The notes under the pieces were generated by a model. The model worked only from the letters and a program-made list of their open reading frames with translations. It did not search any database and was not told where the DNA came from. The position numbers and the translations under genes are program-made. Source: Agarophyton chilense (taxonomy: Eukaryota; Rhodophyta; Florideophyceae; Gracilariales; Gracilariaceae). Taken from it: a stretch of DNA of 64,000 bases. Below, in pieces: positions 1 to 11,252 of the stretch; position 1 is the first letter of the stretch, and each line of letters opens with the position of its first letter. The stretch lies in NCBI GenBank assembly GCA_030374765.1, contig JARGXX010000097.1:1054001-1118000 (forward strand). The letters run 5' to 3'.

Positions 1-391
1 CCCTCGCCCGATCCAGCTCCGTTTGGGTCATTTTCAAACTCACCATCACACTGTAGCTGTCTTCCTTCATACGTCCCACTTGTCCCTTCAACACATTCAT
101 CTTCTCAATTAGCATCGACCGCGGCAACAAACCTATGTCATCATCATTTTCTTCATCTTCCACTATACGGACGGCGTTCTCCACGACATTTAAATTCGCA
201 TTCTCCCCGTTATCATTATTCCTTGTGAATACAATGTTTCTCCTTACTCGCATACCTTCCGGCGTCCTTCGCCTTGCGTTCACCTCGAACCCTTCAACTC
301 CCAAACCCCCCCCTCTCCTCGGTGGCAAACGCTCGACATCTTCTCCCTGATGAGAAAGAACTGCTGCTCTTCCATCGCCTTCCTCACCTGA
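1..391 (-). pseudogene. C-terminal part of an interrupted charged, coiled-coil-like protein
   Basis: This is the distal part of a minus-strand gene whose proximal part lies at 11253-12193; a gypsy element (392-11247) separates them. If the element and one copy of the CCTGA duplication are removed, the reading frame runs straight through the junction. The frame then reaches a TGA at 280-282. A second frame stays open from about 320 to the left window edge and has the same character (acidic, Asn-rich, then a heptad-like Lys/Glu/Met/Leu stretch). The two frames meet at a run of eight C on the plus strand (306-313), and one extra base there would join them, so this is a homopolymer frameshift or a sequencing error. 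The function is unknown. The gene runs off the window. Confidence 0.5.
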
Positions 392-1570
392 TGTGACGCA
401 ACGCGCCGGGCCCTTATTGAGGACAAGTAGCCACCCTCCTCCGACCTCCTTACACTAAGCAATGACGACGCTGTAATAGCTGGCATACTGCCAGGATGGA
501 ATACCGTGCATGGCGCTAGGTGTCATACGTGTGGCAATGGCCGGCAGCTAGTTCTTGTGGTTGGCATCATACAGTGCTCTGCACTGCTGCCTTGTAATTT
601 TTAATTGTATTTATTAGTTGTAATCTACCGTAATGGCTAACTGCTAAGCGGCCGGCGGTACTTGAGCGCCGGGTCGCCGGGGGCTAGACCGAAGTAAAGT
701 CTAAGGCGGGAGAGACGCCTCCGAACTACTAGTTCGTGTCCTGAGACTATAGGGTTATCAGACCTTCGTTCCCAGTCGACGCCGACAAGACAGGTAGCAG
801 TCTGATCAACTGCTGCAGAGGTATCTCTCGCGTTTTAGCCTATCGAGTATTCCCCGTCCAGTCCTTGCCCTCACGGCCATCGGTCGCCGCGTGGCGCATT
901 GCACTTTCGCTCGGTCTATTGGACCGCTGGCAGTTCTACTGCCCGAGCAGATTGTAGACCCGTATCCGTTGGATACCGAGGTGTGGATCGGGAGCCTCGG
1001 ATGAGTGAGTATCACTTCCAGGTGCAGCTGGCAAAGCCAGGCAGGCGCATTCGTCTGGGCGCTGGTTCAATCCCAGGGCTTGCCCTGCTTTGCTATCGTC
1101 ACCCGTAGGGTGTGAGTGATTACCACTTTGTGGCGCCAGTCGGCATAGCCAAGAAGACGCTCTCGTCTGAGCGCTGGTACAATCTCAGGGCTTGTCCTGC
1201 TTTGTTATCGCCACCCGTTGGGTGAAGTGGTTGGTGCGTCGTTGCCGACGTTAGGGTCGTGGCGCTCGTCCGGGCTCTGGTACAATCCCGCGGCTCGCCC
1301 CGGCTACTCGTCATACGCGGCGTATATCTAGGCCGATCACTTCGGTTCGTGTCGGATCGACACCTCTCCGAGCACGTCTTCCGGACGCCAAGAGCTCCTG
1401 TGGAACGATAGGAGTCTGTGTCTAGTCGACACTCCTCGCCTGTGAGACGAAGCATCTCTTGAGTCGTTGCGGACTCTAGGGCCAGATAGCCGACCCCGGC
1501 TTTCCAGGCTCTGCCTGTGCGTAGCTCTCGCCGCCCGCGGCTGGTCTCCCGAGTAGCGCATTGCGTTACA
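392..1570 (+). repeat. 5' LTR of gypsy element 1
   Basis: TG...CA-bounded direct repeat of 10069-11247, same length (1179 bp), substitutions only. The 3' third contains internal repeats (see 1005-1310). Confidence 0.97.
1005..1310 (+). repeat. Three diverged tandem units of about 105-112 bp inside the LTR, with tRNA T-arm-like cores
   Basis: The core around GCGCTGGTTCAATCCCAGG at 1059 recurs at 1171 (GCGCTGGTACAATCTCAGG) and again, weaker, at 1274. The same units occur in the 3' LTR. The first core matches the Pol III B-box consensus GGTTCRANNCC, and TGGCAAAGCCAGG about 30 nt upstream resembles an A-box. Whether this is functional is unknown. Confidence 0.6.
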
Positions 1571-1574
1571 TTTC

Positions 1575-1590
1575 TGGTCTCCCGACTTAG
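1575..1590 (+). other. Possible tRNA primer-binding site of element 1
   Basis: TGGTCTCCCGACTTAG begins four bases after the 5' LTR. It starts with TGG, as expected for pairing with a tRNA CCA end. The tRNA was not identified. Confidence 0.35.
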
Positions 1591-1674
1591 AAACACAAGA
1601 GACTACGCAGTCTCACTTCTTCAAATTCAAGGAAATACTCGTCTTGTTGCCCAGGTCGTCACCCGGACCCAGTC

Positions 1675-3993
1675 ATGAGCACCCGATCAGGTGCTTCCTT
1701 CAGGCGTTCGACTTCGAACGACAATCAGTCGGTTTCGGGCAGTGGTCGAGAGGCTAGTTCTACAAAGAACAACGCCTCAGGACTCAGCGGAAGCAAACCC
1801 CCGAAACTTTTCCGAGTTGCCCAGTTAGCCCATGGCCCGACGCCCGGGGAGGCGCAGTCAGCGACTGCGAGAGATGCTGCCTCCTCACCCTCCCCAGTCG
1901 TGTAAGAACCTTCTTCCTCCGGACCCGCAGGTCCTAGTGTGCCAGTGAACACACCATCGGTAGCTCTTGCTACCTCGCCTAGGGTGGAGTTCACTCCCCT
2001 TCCCTTACCGAGGCTGGACCCCCAAGCGAAACAGTCTACGACAACTGATACCGTTCGTCCCAGTAAGGTGTTTCCCCCTGAAAAAGGTCTTCATGCCCCA
2101 CCCTCGGGAGGAATTCCCATCAACGTGGATGAAAATCCATCCCCAAGACTTCCAATGGACGTAGTACCGGTGCAAGTCCGACAGCTCGTCGTTGCCGAGG
2201 TCGTAGACCTCGTGCCTAGGCTCGTGACCCAGCAGGTTAACGAGGCTGAGCGGAGTTGGAGGGAATCCCTCGAAGCTCGACTCGCCGAACTAACTGTAAC
2301 GGTTGTAGGTGAAGTGCAGGCTGCGCTGCAACAACGCCTTCAATCTTTTCTTGCGGTCGAGATCCCCCGCCAGGTGTTGCATGCTACACAACGAGGAGGT
2401 GTCACTTCTAATGGACAGGAGCTCGAGGGCCTGGAGCCTCGAATTGTCAACCTGGACAAGAAGGTCGAGGACCTAGAGTTCCAACGAGCTGCCCTGCGAG
2501 GCCAGGTGGCATTCCTTATGAAGCATGGTACTCCTCCATCAGAAGATGAGGTTCCCTCACACAAGCCCAGGGCTTCCAAAGCCAAGCAGGAGCGCAAACG
2601 CTCTAAGGTGAAGCGCAAACCCGGTTCGGAATCTTCGTCCACGGATGATATATCATCCTCGAGCTCAGAGTCCGGTGCGGACTTGCGGAAGCACAATCTC
2701 GCAGAGATTAACCCTGCTAATAGCCGCTTCAAGAAAGTCTTGTCGAACAAGACATATCGGTTAGATAATCGAGCAACAAGCGAGAGCTCGAAAGTTAAGC
2801 GACGTGTCGCTTCTATGGTCAAGCGGTTCAATACCACCATGGCGAACCGTCGGTTCGACGGAGCAGATCCTATGTCAGTCCTGACCTTTTTAGCCGCGTT
2901 CAAACGCGAGGCCAATAACAACGGAATCTCCGAAGGTATGGCAAAGTTAGTACTCCCGTACTTCCTGACGGGCAATGCCCGTATAGCGTACGACAGTGCT
3001 TTGCACGTGGACGCGATTGACGATTCCTCCACGGGAATCAAGTCATGGCCAGAGGCTATCCAATGGCTGCTACGCAGCTACGCGAAGGATGAGTATATCC
3101 AGGATCTAGTACGTGATCTCCGATTACTACGCCAGAGGGCTGGTGAGACTCAGCAGTCTTTCGGACAGCGTGTCCGCCTGAAGTTCTCGAGACTTGGTGG
3201 GGTTTATTCACAGGAAGAGCAAATTGCTTCCTTCATCTAAGGGCTCTTGCCCAGCGTCGCTTCGTGTATGACACGAGACCGCCAGCTCCACCGCGATCGA
3301 TTTACGACCTTGGACGCTGTGGTTGAACTGGCTATGTCTCAAGGACATACGTCACGGCTGATGCGACCGCTCAGGCATCCGTTGAATGTCAAGCCGTATC
3401 AGGTTAAGGCACCGGTGATGTCACTGGAGGGTACGACCCTTTCCACCGATACGGCTCTGACAGGCCGTAATCTTGGCGACGACGCCATACTGCATATCGG
3501 CACCGATGTAGAGGGTCCGCCTACGGACCCAAGCTACAGTTGTAGCAAAACAGAGGCGGAAACCCTTCCGCAATCTGACCCGTTGGGACAGAGTGACCCC
3601 GCATTTCCGGTAGTGTCAAACTATAACACCCGTATGGAGGAGTGGGCGCAGCCCAAGCGCGTTGGATGGGTTGATCGAAGGCTCCAGCGGAGCCAGCATG
3701 CGCCGCGACGCGAAGCTTACGGAGCTTGTTACTTATGCGCCAATCCCGACCACGTGGTCGCTGATTGCGAATGGATCACTCCGGCCATGCGAGCGCAGGC
3801 TCGACAGCGTATAATGGAGGCCTCTCCAGAGATAGCGGCAAGGATGCCGGCGATGGTCTACTACGTGGCAGGACTCACGCCTCCACGAAGAGGATACCAG
3901 GCCCTACGACCTAGCGCGGTGTCCGCGCAACCCCAGGTCCTTCGCAAGGACAACGCTGAGCCCCAAGCTGAGGGAAACGTCCCCCGGACTTAG
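1675..3993 (+). pseudogene. gag: gag of gypsy element 1 (two in-frame stops)
   Basis: One reading frame runs from ATG 1675 to TAG 3991-3993, broken by TAA at 1903-1905 and TAA at 3238-3240; both are one C-to-T change from CAA. The N-terminus is Ser/Pro-rich and low complexity. The middle (about 2160-2520) is helical with coiled-coil character, followed by a basic Lys/Ser stretch, and about 2820-3300 resembles a retrotransposon capsid domain. A CCHC zinc knuckle, C-YL-C-ANPD-H-VVAD-C, lies at 3727-3768. Gag would form the virus-like particle and package RNA. The pol frame is shifted by -1 relative to gag and opens at 3960, overlapping the gag end, which suggests -1 frameshifting. Confidence 0.85.
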
Positions 3994-6830
3994 AGGCCGA
4001 AGTCTCCTCTTCTAAGACTCCGGATATCAGAGACGAAGGTGACGAAATCGTTACCAAGTGTCTATTAGACAAGTGTGCAGAAGTTGTTACGCCGCAACAG
4101 GACCCCGCCCTCAAAATAGGACGCTTCAACTACAAAGTTGTAGCCCGTGTGGGCTTTACCAAAGACGATGCCATGGACGTTTTATCCGTATTGGATACAG
4201 GGGCCGCTCCCAACCTCATCCACCAGGATGCAGTTCCGGGGTTGAGGATAACCCCATTGGCACCCGCTCAGAAGTCCCTCGGACTTAACGACGCAGAAGG
4301 GCATGCCCTCAAAATACGCGGCACTACCGTGCTAACCGTCCGCATCGCGGATTATCTGGCACGCGTGCCATTCCTAGTCGCCGAACGTCTGAGTACAGAC
4401 GTGATCCTAGGATGTGATTTCATCGATAAGCATGTTGACGCTATCCACCTTAAGAGGGGGACCCTATATATGAGTAACTACTCATCTGTTCCGATATACC
4501 GACGACCGGCATCTGATTGGCGTCGCACGCCACCGAAGGGTGAGGGAAAGAAGCTAAAGAAGGACCCCTTCTACCATTGCAGACGTATTCACGTCGCACG
4601 GAAGATAGCCCTTTCTCCTAGCTCTGAAACCATCGTCTTGGCGAGGTGCGCCGATGGAGGAAGTTTCTTCCTCCAGCCAGAAGAGAAGCTCTTCGACAAA
4701 TATCGCGTTCGTATGGCGAATGGCGTCGCGAACGTTCGCAGCAACAGACCGTTCAGAGTTATTGTCGCCAACTTCGCTCGTCACGAAGTGACGCTTTGTA
4801 AAGGACAAGTCCTTGGTCGTGCTGTTCCGCAGCGCCCGTCAGACATCCACGCAATCCTGCAAGATCGACAACCCGAGGAACCGGAACCCGGAAACCTCAG
4901 GCCACACCCGGCATGTGACACTAGGGAGTCGCGGACGACCGAGCCTCCAACGAGCCTCTTGGACTCGATAGATCTCTCGGAGATCTCGCCAAAGATGCAG
5001 CGTGCAGTGAAAGAGATGCTTGGTAAGCATGAAGACATGTGGAGCGGTAAGCTTGGAGAGATTCGAGGACCTTCCCATCGGATCAAGTTGATGTCAGGGG
5101 CAACCCCTGTTCACTCGCAGCCTTATCGAGCTGGACCGAAGATTAGAGAACACGAGTTCGCCGAAGTTAAGCGTATGCTCGATGCAGGTGTCATCGAACC
5201 GGCCAGGTCAGAGTGGGCAAGCCCAGTTGTCTTTGTTTCGAAACCCGACGGAAGCCTACGCTTCTGCGTAGATTATAGGCGCCTCAACGCCCTTACCGTG
5301 AATGATACCTATCCCCTACCCCGCATAGACGAGTGTCTTGACAGCTTGGGAGAGGCCCAGTTCTTTACCACGCTAGATTGCAATAGCGGGTACTGGCAAC
5401 TGTCCGTCGCGCCTGAAGATAAGGACAAAACCACGTTCACGTGTCACGCAGGGACCTATAGGTTCACTCGTATGCCCTTTGGGCTTTGCAACGCCCCAGC
5501 AACGTTCCAGAGAATCGTGGATATCCTGCTAGCAGGATTCAAATGGCAATGTTGCCTGGTGTATATTGATGATGTCATCATCTTCTCCAAAAATGCGGAC
5601 GAACACATACGACATGTGGACGAGATACTCACTGTTCTCAGAAACGCAGGGTTAACCCTGAAGTTGAAGAAGTGTCACTTCTTTCGGAGGTCAGTAGATT
5701 ACCTTGGCCACGTAATCAAACCGGGCCTGTTGGAAGTTGCCACGAAGAATCTTGAGGCTCTCCAGAAGGCGCGACCACCTGCGACGCAGACTGAAGTTCG
5801 ATCCTTTCTCGGAATGTGCAACGTCTACCGACGTTTTGTGCGAAATTTTGCGAAAGTTGCTGCACCGCTGACGGAGCTTACGAAGAAAGAGGTTTCACCT
5901 CGATTGCCGCAGGTCACAGCTGAGCAGTTAGAAGCGTTCGAAATGCTTAAGCAAGCACTGACGCACGCGCCAGTGTTAAAGCTACCAAGGGCAGACCGCC
6001 CGTTTACGGTGGAGACCGATGCCAGTGCTGGCCAGATTGGTTGCGTCTTGACGCAAGTTCATAACGAAATCCGTCATCCAGTTGGGTATTGGAGCCGGAC
6101 CTTGTCCGCCACTGAGAGGAGATACTCCACTACGGAGCGAGAATGTCTCGCAGTTGTGTGGGCGCTGACCATATTACGGCCTTACTTAGAGCGCACGCAC
6201 TTCACAGTGATCAGCGACCACCAGTCCTTGAGATGGCTTCTCGGATTGTCGGATTCCGACGCGAATAGCTGCCTAACTAGAAGAAGGTTTCGCCTCGCAG
6301 AGTATGATTACGAAGTCATTTACAAGAAGGGCTCGGAAAACCAAGCGGCCGATGCGTTGTCGCGCATGCCCACAGATGGTGAGACCGCTATGAGACCTTC
6401 AGAGGACATACCCTGTTTTGTATGTGAGCCGGAGGCTACAGGCCCGAGCATCACGTTCTGCAATGCCTCGCATCCTTGGGATGCCGCCCTCGACGTTGAA
6501 GAACATGAGCTGACGGCGGTTTCGCTAGAAGAATTGCTCGCCGAGCAAGCCACAGACTCGTTCTGTGAGGACATGAGAGAACGATCTCTCCATGACCCCA
6601 AATGCCGTGTGTACACGGACCACGATGGACTATTAGTCCGCAAAGCTAGAATAGATCAAAGCGAGCAGGTGCTCACACCAAAATCGCTAAGGGAGCGCGT
6701 GATGCATATGCATCATTACCCCCCGTGTCGCAGGACACCCGGGAGGACGAAGGATGTACGCCACGATGCGTCGACGCTATTTCTGGCCAAGCATGGCCGC
6801 CGATGTGTACCGTTTGGTCAACGAGTGTGA
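3960..6830 (+). pseudogene. pol: pol of gypsy element 1: protease, reverse transcriptase, RNase H (first part)
   Basis: The frame is open from 3960. The protease has the aspartic motif LDTGAAPNLI near 4192. The reverse transcriptase (about 5100-5700) has the catalytic YIDD at about 5563 and the usual FRVDYRRLNALT-type and FGLCNAPATFQ-type blocks. RNase H (about 6010-6350) shows ETDAS, YSTTERECLAVVWAL and SDHQSL, ending in the canonical NQAADALSR. The frame ends after the H of the integrase zinc finger. An indel around the C-rich run at 6719-6745 moves the rest of integrase to another frame. Gene order PR-RT-RH-INT is that of Ty3/gypsy. Confidence 0.93.
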
Positions 6831-8037
6831 CTCGTGTGTGAAGGAGAGGATTTCTCTTGTGAGAAAAAGCTCCCGATTGAAGCTGTTCCCGGCGACCGCA
6901 CCGCTGGAAAGTGTCGCGATCGACATCCTGGGGCCACTTCAGACTACGAGTAGATGTAATCGTTACTTGCTGGTGATCTGTGACCGCTTCACAAAGTTGA
7001 CGAAGACCATCCCTTTGTCGAACACCGATGCGTTCGCAATTGCAAGGGCGTTCTGCACCCATTGGGTGTTTGTCTACGGACCACCCGTCACTGTCCTGTC
7101 GGACAATGGATCTAACTTCGCCTCGAAGTTCTTTCAGAGCACTTGCCAAATCCTTGGCATCAAGAACCTCTTCACGTCCACGTACCATCCGCAGACCAAC
7201 GGTCAAGTCGAGAGGTTCAACCGAACCATGTTGTCTGCCTTGAGGCATTATGTTGCTGAGCATCAGCACAACTGGGACCTTTACAGCGATGCGCTGACCT
7301 TTGGGTACAATACCCAAGTCCATTCTAGCACCGGCCATTCCCCGTTCGAGTTGGTACTCGCTAACGCCCCGGAGCCGCTGGCTCTACAGAGACTCGGAAC
7401 CCTAAAAGGGAAGGCTCCTCGCGAGATTAAGATGCAGTTCTTGACACAGCTGCGTCAACTGCTGTCGCGCGCGACCGGTGCCTTAACTAAAGCGCAGCAA
7501 CGCTACAAGCAGCGGTATGATGCTCGCGTCGTTGAGAAGCGAATGCCGGAACCCGGTACGTATGTGTACCTGCGGAGGCACTTAGACCCTAGGGAGCCAG
7601 AGGTTCCAGGTGAGAAGATCTCCCGTAAATTGAGACGAAAGGTCGTTGGACCTTACAAGGTCATCAGCGGTGACGAGGAAAACCACACGGTTCTTATTGA
7701 GAAAGAAGGACTCGAGGAGCGTCATAACTTGGACCACGTAGTCATTGGGGCGTCTAAGCCGCCCGCGGTGACGGGAGATGACGAAAGCGTCATAGACAAG
7801 ATAGTGGGTCATACCCAGGGAGCGGCGGAGGAACGCGAGTACAAAGTTCGGTGGCTCGGATATACAGCAGAGGAAGACACCTTCCACACCGCTGATAGCC
7901 TGCCGTGGAACCTCGTGGCTCGCTACTGCCGACGACGGAAGATCAGCGTCCCCGACCGGGATGAGATACTTCTGCGAGCTAACCATGGCTCCACTCATGA
8001 CCTAGTGGAACCCGCTGAGGCAAACTCGAAAGTGTAA
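6754..8037 (+). pseudogene. pol: pol of gypsy element 1: integrase and C-terminal chromodomain
   Basis: Continuation of pol in a different frame. The C-terminal half of the HHCC finger (YFWPSM, then NECDSCV) is followed by the DDE catalytic core: the first Asp in VAIDILGPL, the second in VLSDNGSNF, and Glu in NGQVERFNRT. A linker resembling the GPY/F module (VGPYKVIS, about 7645) comes next. The chromodomain spans about 7780-7960 (YKVRWLGYTAEEDTFH), which marks a chromovirus-type Ty3/gypsy; such domains can steer integration to modified histones. It ends at TAA 8035-8037, about 110 bp from the end of the convergent antisense ORF. Confidence 0.92.
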
Positions 8038-8144
8038 ACACAACACATTCGCTAGATGGCTAACCTATCTGGAATGGTAGCGCAAAGGAGGCAAGCAGGT
8101 GTTCAAGGGAACGCATTTGTTTTATGAAAAGAAGGTTTGGACAG

Positions 8145-9965
8145 CTACACTTGAGATAATTCCTCCTCACTATCTAAAAGTTCGTCCCCAGGGGCCGTCG
8201 ACGGCCCTGCAGGCACGGCAGTGCTGCTGATATCAGGGATAGCCCCCGTAGTCGAAGTGATTGGTGCGGCTACTGCAGCAGGTCCCGGCGTTGACGAAGG
8301 GTTGTTGGCCATCCTGGCCTGGAGTTGAGCAAGGCTCGTCACTCCGTAGGCCTTGAGGGCATCCAGTAGAGCTGCAGCGGAGTTCTCTTTTGCAAGCTCA
8401 CTTGGCGGTGCGGGCACCAATCCAAGTTTTGGCCGTTTAACCAACGGTTGGTCGACCATGTAGACATCCTTCGGTTCGGAGGCTAGCTTCGCTAGTTGTT
8501 GGCGTCGCCATTCTGCAAAGCGTACCGACTTCGTGGAGTTCGACGAGGTAGATACCCGGCCTACAGAGAGAGGAGCGATGAAGTCCGCCCGCGGATTCTC
8601 CACAACGAGGTTGCCTCCTTGGTCATGGATGACTAGGTATTGTTCTGGAATGTCCAGAGTCCAAAGGATTGGGTTGAAGACAACCCAATCACAGCCACGA
8701 TGCACCGGAGTTGCTCCATTGTTGTGGGCAGGGCGCATTGCGCCACACATTCGGACGCGTGGCGTCGCAGGGAAGTCAGGAAACACCCCGTCTTTTGGAA
8801 GAGAAGACCACCAGGTCTTGTCGATAAATTCGAGTAGAGTCTCCAGACTCTTCGCTTCGGCGTTGCGTCGCTCGTCATCAGCCAGATCGGGCTCGACGCC
8901 AGTGAGATTAAGATCTCTTATGTCCTTGCGTACCGGTGGAGGGATCCACCCTAAGCGACCCGCGCGGGCCTCATAGATGAGATGGCGTGCCACCGAGCAG
9001 GCCCTTTCAGTGCGGAGCACTGTTTGGTATCCAGGATACGTGGTGAAGTATGAGCCAAGGTAGACGACTACCGGCGGAATTTCGTTGAAGAACCCGTAGG
9101 GGACTTCAACTTCCTCCCACCACGATGGCAAAGGCCATGATATGTCGCGGATGACATCTTTCTGGAAGCAGTCGACCTCGACTTGGTGGTAGGCTACCAG
9201 AACCTGGTACTTATGTCGGCGCATGCGCTCGAATTGTCGCCAAGAATGTGGCGTGTACGTCATGATTTGGTCGAGCCAAGCGTCCATCGGAGGTAGTACC
9301 CTTGCGACAAAGTCGCCTGACGCATCGCGCCTACAGGGGTCGAGGACCCAATTGGCTCCGTTGTCACGGATGACCGTCGGAGGCAGCACCCGGAGTATTT
9401 TCGGATTCCGTAGGATGCGCTCAATCTCCTCGGCACCCATGCTGTTGTGGACTTCCTCGAAGGTGGTCAGCCAGGGAATCCCCTCATCATCCTCGCAGAG
9501 GTACGGGAAAGGCAAGCAAAGCTTGTGAACCAGAGGGCGGCCGTCCGCCCAACTTTCAACCCTGTCCAGGAAGCGTTCGCGTAGCGTGCTCGCTACGTAC
9601 GGTTCATCCGCCGGACGTCGGTAGAACTCGATATCTACCCGGCCGATGAAGTCATCGGAAATTAAGCGGCGGAACGCGGCAAGACGCGCTCGTCGTTCGA
9701 TTAGCAGCCGCAAGAAGTGACGGCGACCCCACACGGTCAGGTCCGATGAAGGATGGCTAGCCATCTCTCTGAAGGTGTACGGGCGGAAGCACTCCTCGAT
9801 GTCTGCGACATCTCGTAGCCATGTGGCTACTTTCGCGAGTCCTATTGGGAGTTCAGGACGAGACAAGGTTGTCTCCGAGGCCCAGCGAACCCGTTGAAGC
9901 GATCGATCGAAGAGCGGTTCACGGTGGCCATCGCGGCGGCGCTTGCAGGGATCCGTTCTTATCAT
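8145..9965 (-). CDS. Antisense ORF of gypsy element 1, conserved uncharacterised protein (606 aa)
   Basis: An uninterrupted minus-strand ORF from ATG 9965 to 8145, lying between the pol end and the 3' LTR and starting 103 bp from that LTR. I recognise no known domain. It is clearly homologous to the minus-strand ORF at 20422-22278 in gypsy element 2. Both share a block of the form P-x-P-x-WW-x-x-VEVP-x-G-x-F-x-E-x-PP (here WPLPSWWEEVEVPYGFFNEI), then a Y-(L/I)-GS, an ARHLIYEA/AAHLLWDA helix, WIPP/YIPP, and later LEFIDKTWW/LDVIDNTQW and WVVFNP/WVYYNP. The C-terminus is Pro/Ala/Ser-rich with an acidic tail. It stays open although gag and pol in the same element are broken. It may be an accessory or regulatory protein transcribed from the 3' LTR side (inference). 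Confidence 0.8.
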   Translation of the reverse strand: MIRTDPCKRRRDGHREPLFDRSLQRVRWASETTLSRPELPIGLAKVATWLRDVADIEECFRPYTFREMASHPSSDLTVWGRRHFLRLLIERRARLAAFRRLISDDFIGRVDIEFYRRPADEPYVASTLRERFLDRVESWADGRPLVHKLCLPFPYLCEDDEGIPWLTTFEEVHNSMGAEEIERILRNPKILRVLPPTVIRDNGANWVLDPCRRDASGDFVARVLPPMDAWLDQIMTYTPHSWRQFERMRRHKYQVLVAYHQVEVDCFQKDVIRDISWPLPSWWEEVEVPYGFFNEIPPVVVYLGSYFTTYPGYQTVLRTERACSVARHLIYEARAGRLGWIPPPVRKDIRDLNLTGVEPDLADDERRNAEAKSLETLLEFIDKTWWSSLPKDGVFPDFPATPRVRMCGAMRPAHNNGATPVHRGCDWVVFNPILWTLDIPEQYLVIHDQGGNLVVENPRADFIAPLSVGRVSTSSNSTKSVRFAEWRRQQLAKLASEPKDVYMVDQPLVKRPKLGLVPAPPSELAKENSAAALLDALKAYGVTSLAQLQARMANNPSSTPGPAAVAAPITSTTGAIPDISSTAVPAGPSTAPGDELLDSEEELSQV

Positions 9966-10068
9966 ACTGTGCGTGGCACAGTTGAGCAATATCAGCGATG
10001 CTGTGCTGTCTTGTGATCGGGATCACTCTTGGCTGTAGCGGGGACGCTAAAAGCTGAGAAGGGGGTGA

Positions 10069-11247
10069 TGTGACGCAACGCGCCGGGCTCTTATTGAGGA
10101 CAAGTAGCCACCCTCCACCGACCTCCTTACACTAAGCAGTGAAGACGCTGTAATAGCTGGCATACTGCCAGGATGGAATACCGTGCATGGCGCTAGGTGT
10201 CATACGTGTGGCAATGGCCGGCAGCTAGTTCGTGTGGTTGGCACCATACAGTGCTCTGCACTGCTGCCTTGTAATTTTTAATTGTATTTATTAGTTGTAA
10301 TCTATCGTAATGGCTAACTGCTAAGCGGCCGGCGGTACTTGAGCGCCGGGTCGCAGGGGGCTAGACCGAAGTAAAGTCTAAGGCGGAAGAGACGCCTCCG
10401 AACTACTAGTTCGTGTCTTGAGACTATAGGGTTATCAGACCTTCGTTCCCAGTCGACGCCGACAAGACAGGAAGCAGTCTGATCAACTGCTGCAGAGGTA
10501 TCTCTCGCGTTTTAGCCTATCGAGTATTCCCCGTCAAGTCCTTTCCCTCACGGCCATCGGTCGCCGCGTGGCGCATTGCACTTTCGCTCGGTCTATTGGA
10601 CCGCTGGCAGTTCTACCGCCCGAGCAGATTGTAGACCCGTATCCGTTGGATACCGAGGTGTGGATCGGGAGCCTCGGATAAGTGAGTATCACTTCCAGGT
10701 GCAGCTGGCAAAGCCAGGCAGACGCATTCGTCTGGGCGCTGGTTCAATCCCAGGGCTTGCCCTGCTTTGCTATCGTCACCCGTAGGGTGTGAGTGATTAC
10801 CACTTTGTGGCGCCAGTCGGCATAGCCAAGAAGACGCTCTCGTCTGAGCGCTGGTACAATCTCAGGGCTTGCCATGCTTTGTTATCGCCACCGGTTGGGT
10901 GAAGTTGTTGGTGCGTCGTTGCCGACGTTAGGGTCGTGGCGCTCGTCCGGGCTCTGGTACAATCCTGGGGCTCGCCCCGGCTACTCGTCATACGCGGCGT
11001 ATATCCAGGCCGATCACTTCGGTTCGTGTCGGATCGACACCGCTCCGAGCACGTCTTCCGGACGCCAAGAGCTCCTGTGGGACGATAGGAGTCTGTGTCT
11101 AGTCGACACTCCTCGCCTGTGAGACGAAGCATCTCTTGAGTCGTTGCGGACTCTAGGGCCAGATAGCCGACCCCGGCTTTCCAGGCTCTGCCTGTGCGTA
11201 GCTCTCGCCGCCCGCGGCTGGTCTTTCGAGTAGCGCATTGCGTTACA
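10069..11247 (+). repeat. 3' LTR of gypsy element 1
   Basis: 1179-bp direct repeat of 392-1570. It is preceded by a purine-rich tract (GAGAAGGGGG, about 10056-10065) that could serve as the polypurine tract, and followed by the CCTGA duplication. Confidence 0.97.
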
Positions 11248-11252
11248 CCTGA

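Larger units (their letters stand above)
392..11247 (+). mobile_element. Complete Ty3/gypsy LTR retrotransposon (element 1) with chromodomain and antisense ORF
   Basis: The element is flanked by two LTRs of identical length (1179 bp) that start TGTGACGC and end GCGTTACA. A perfect 5-bp target duplication, CCTGA, lies at 387-391 and 11248-11252. In order it holds the LTR, gag, protease, RT, RNase H, integrase, a chromodomain, a large antisense ORF and the second LTR. By my count the LTRs differ at about 27 positions with no indels (about 2.3 percent), so it is fairly young but not brand new. Gag carries two in-frame TAA codons and pol has a frameshift before integrase, so this copy is probably not autonomous. 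It is inserted in an older minus-strand gene. Confidence 0.97.
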
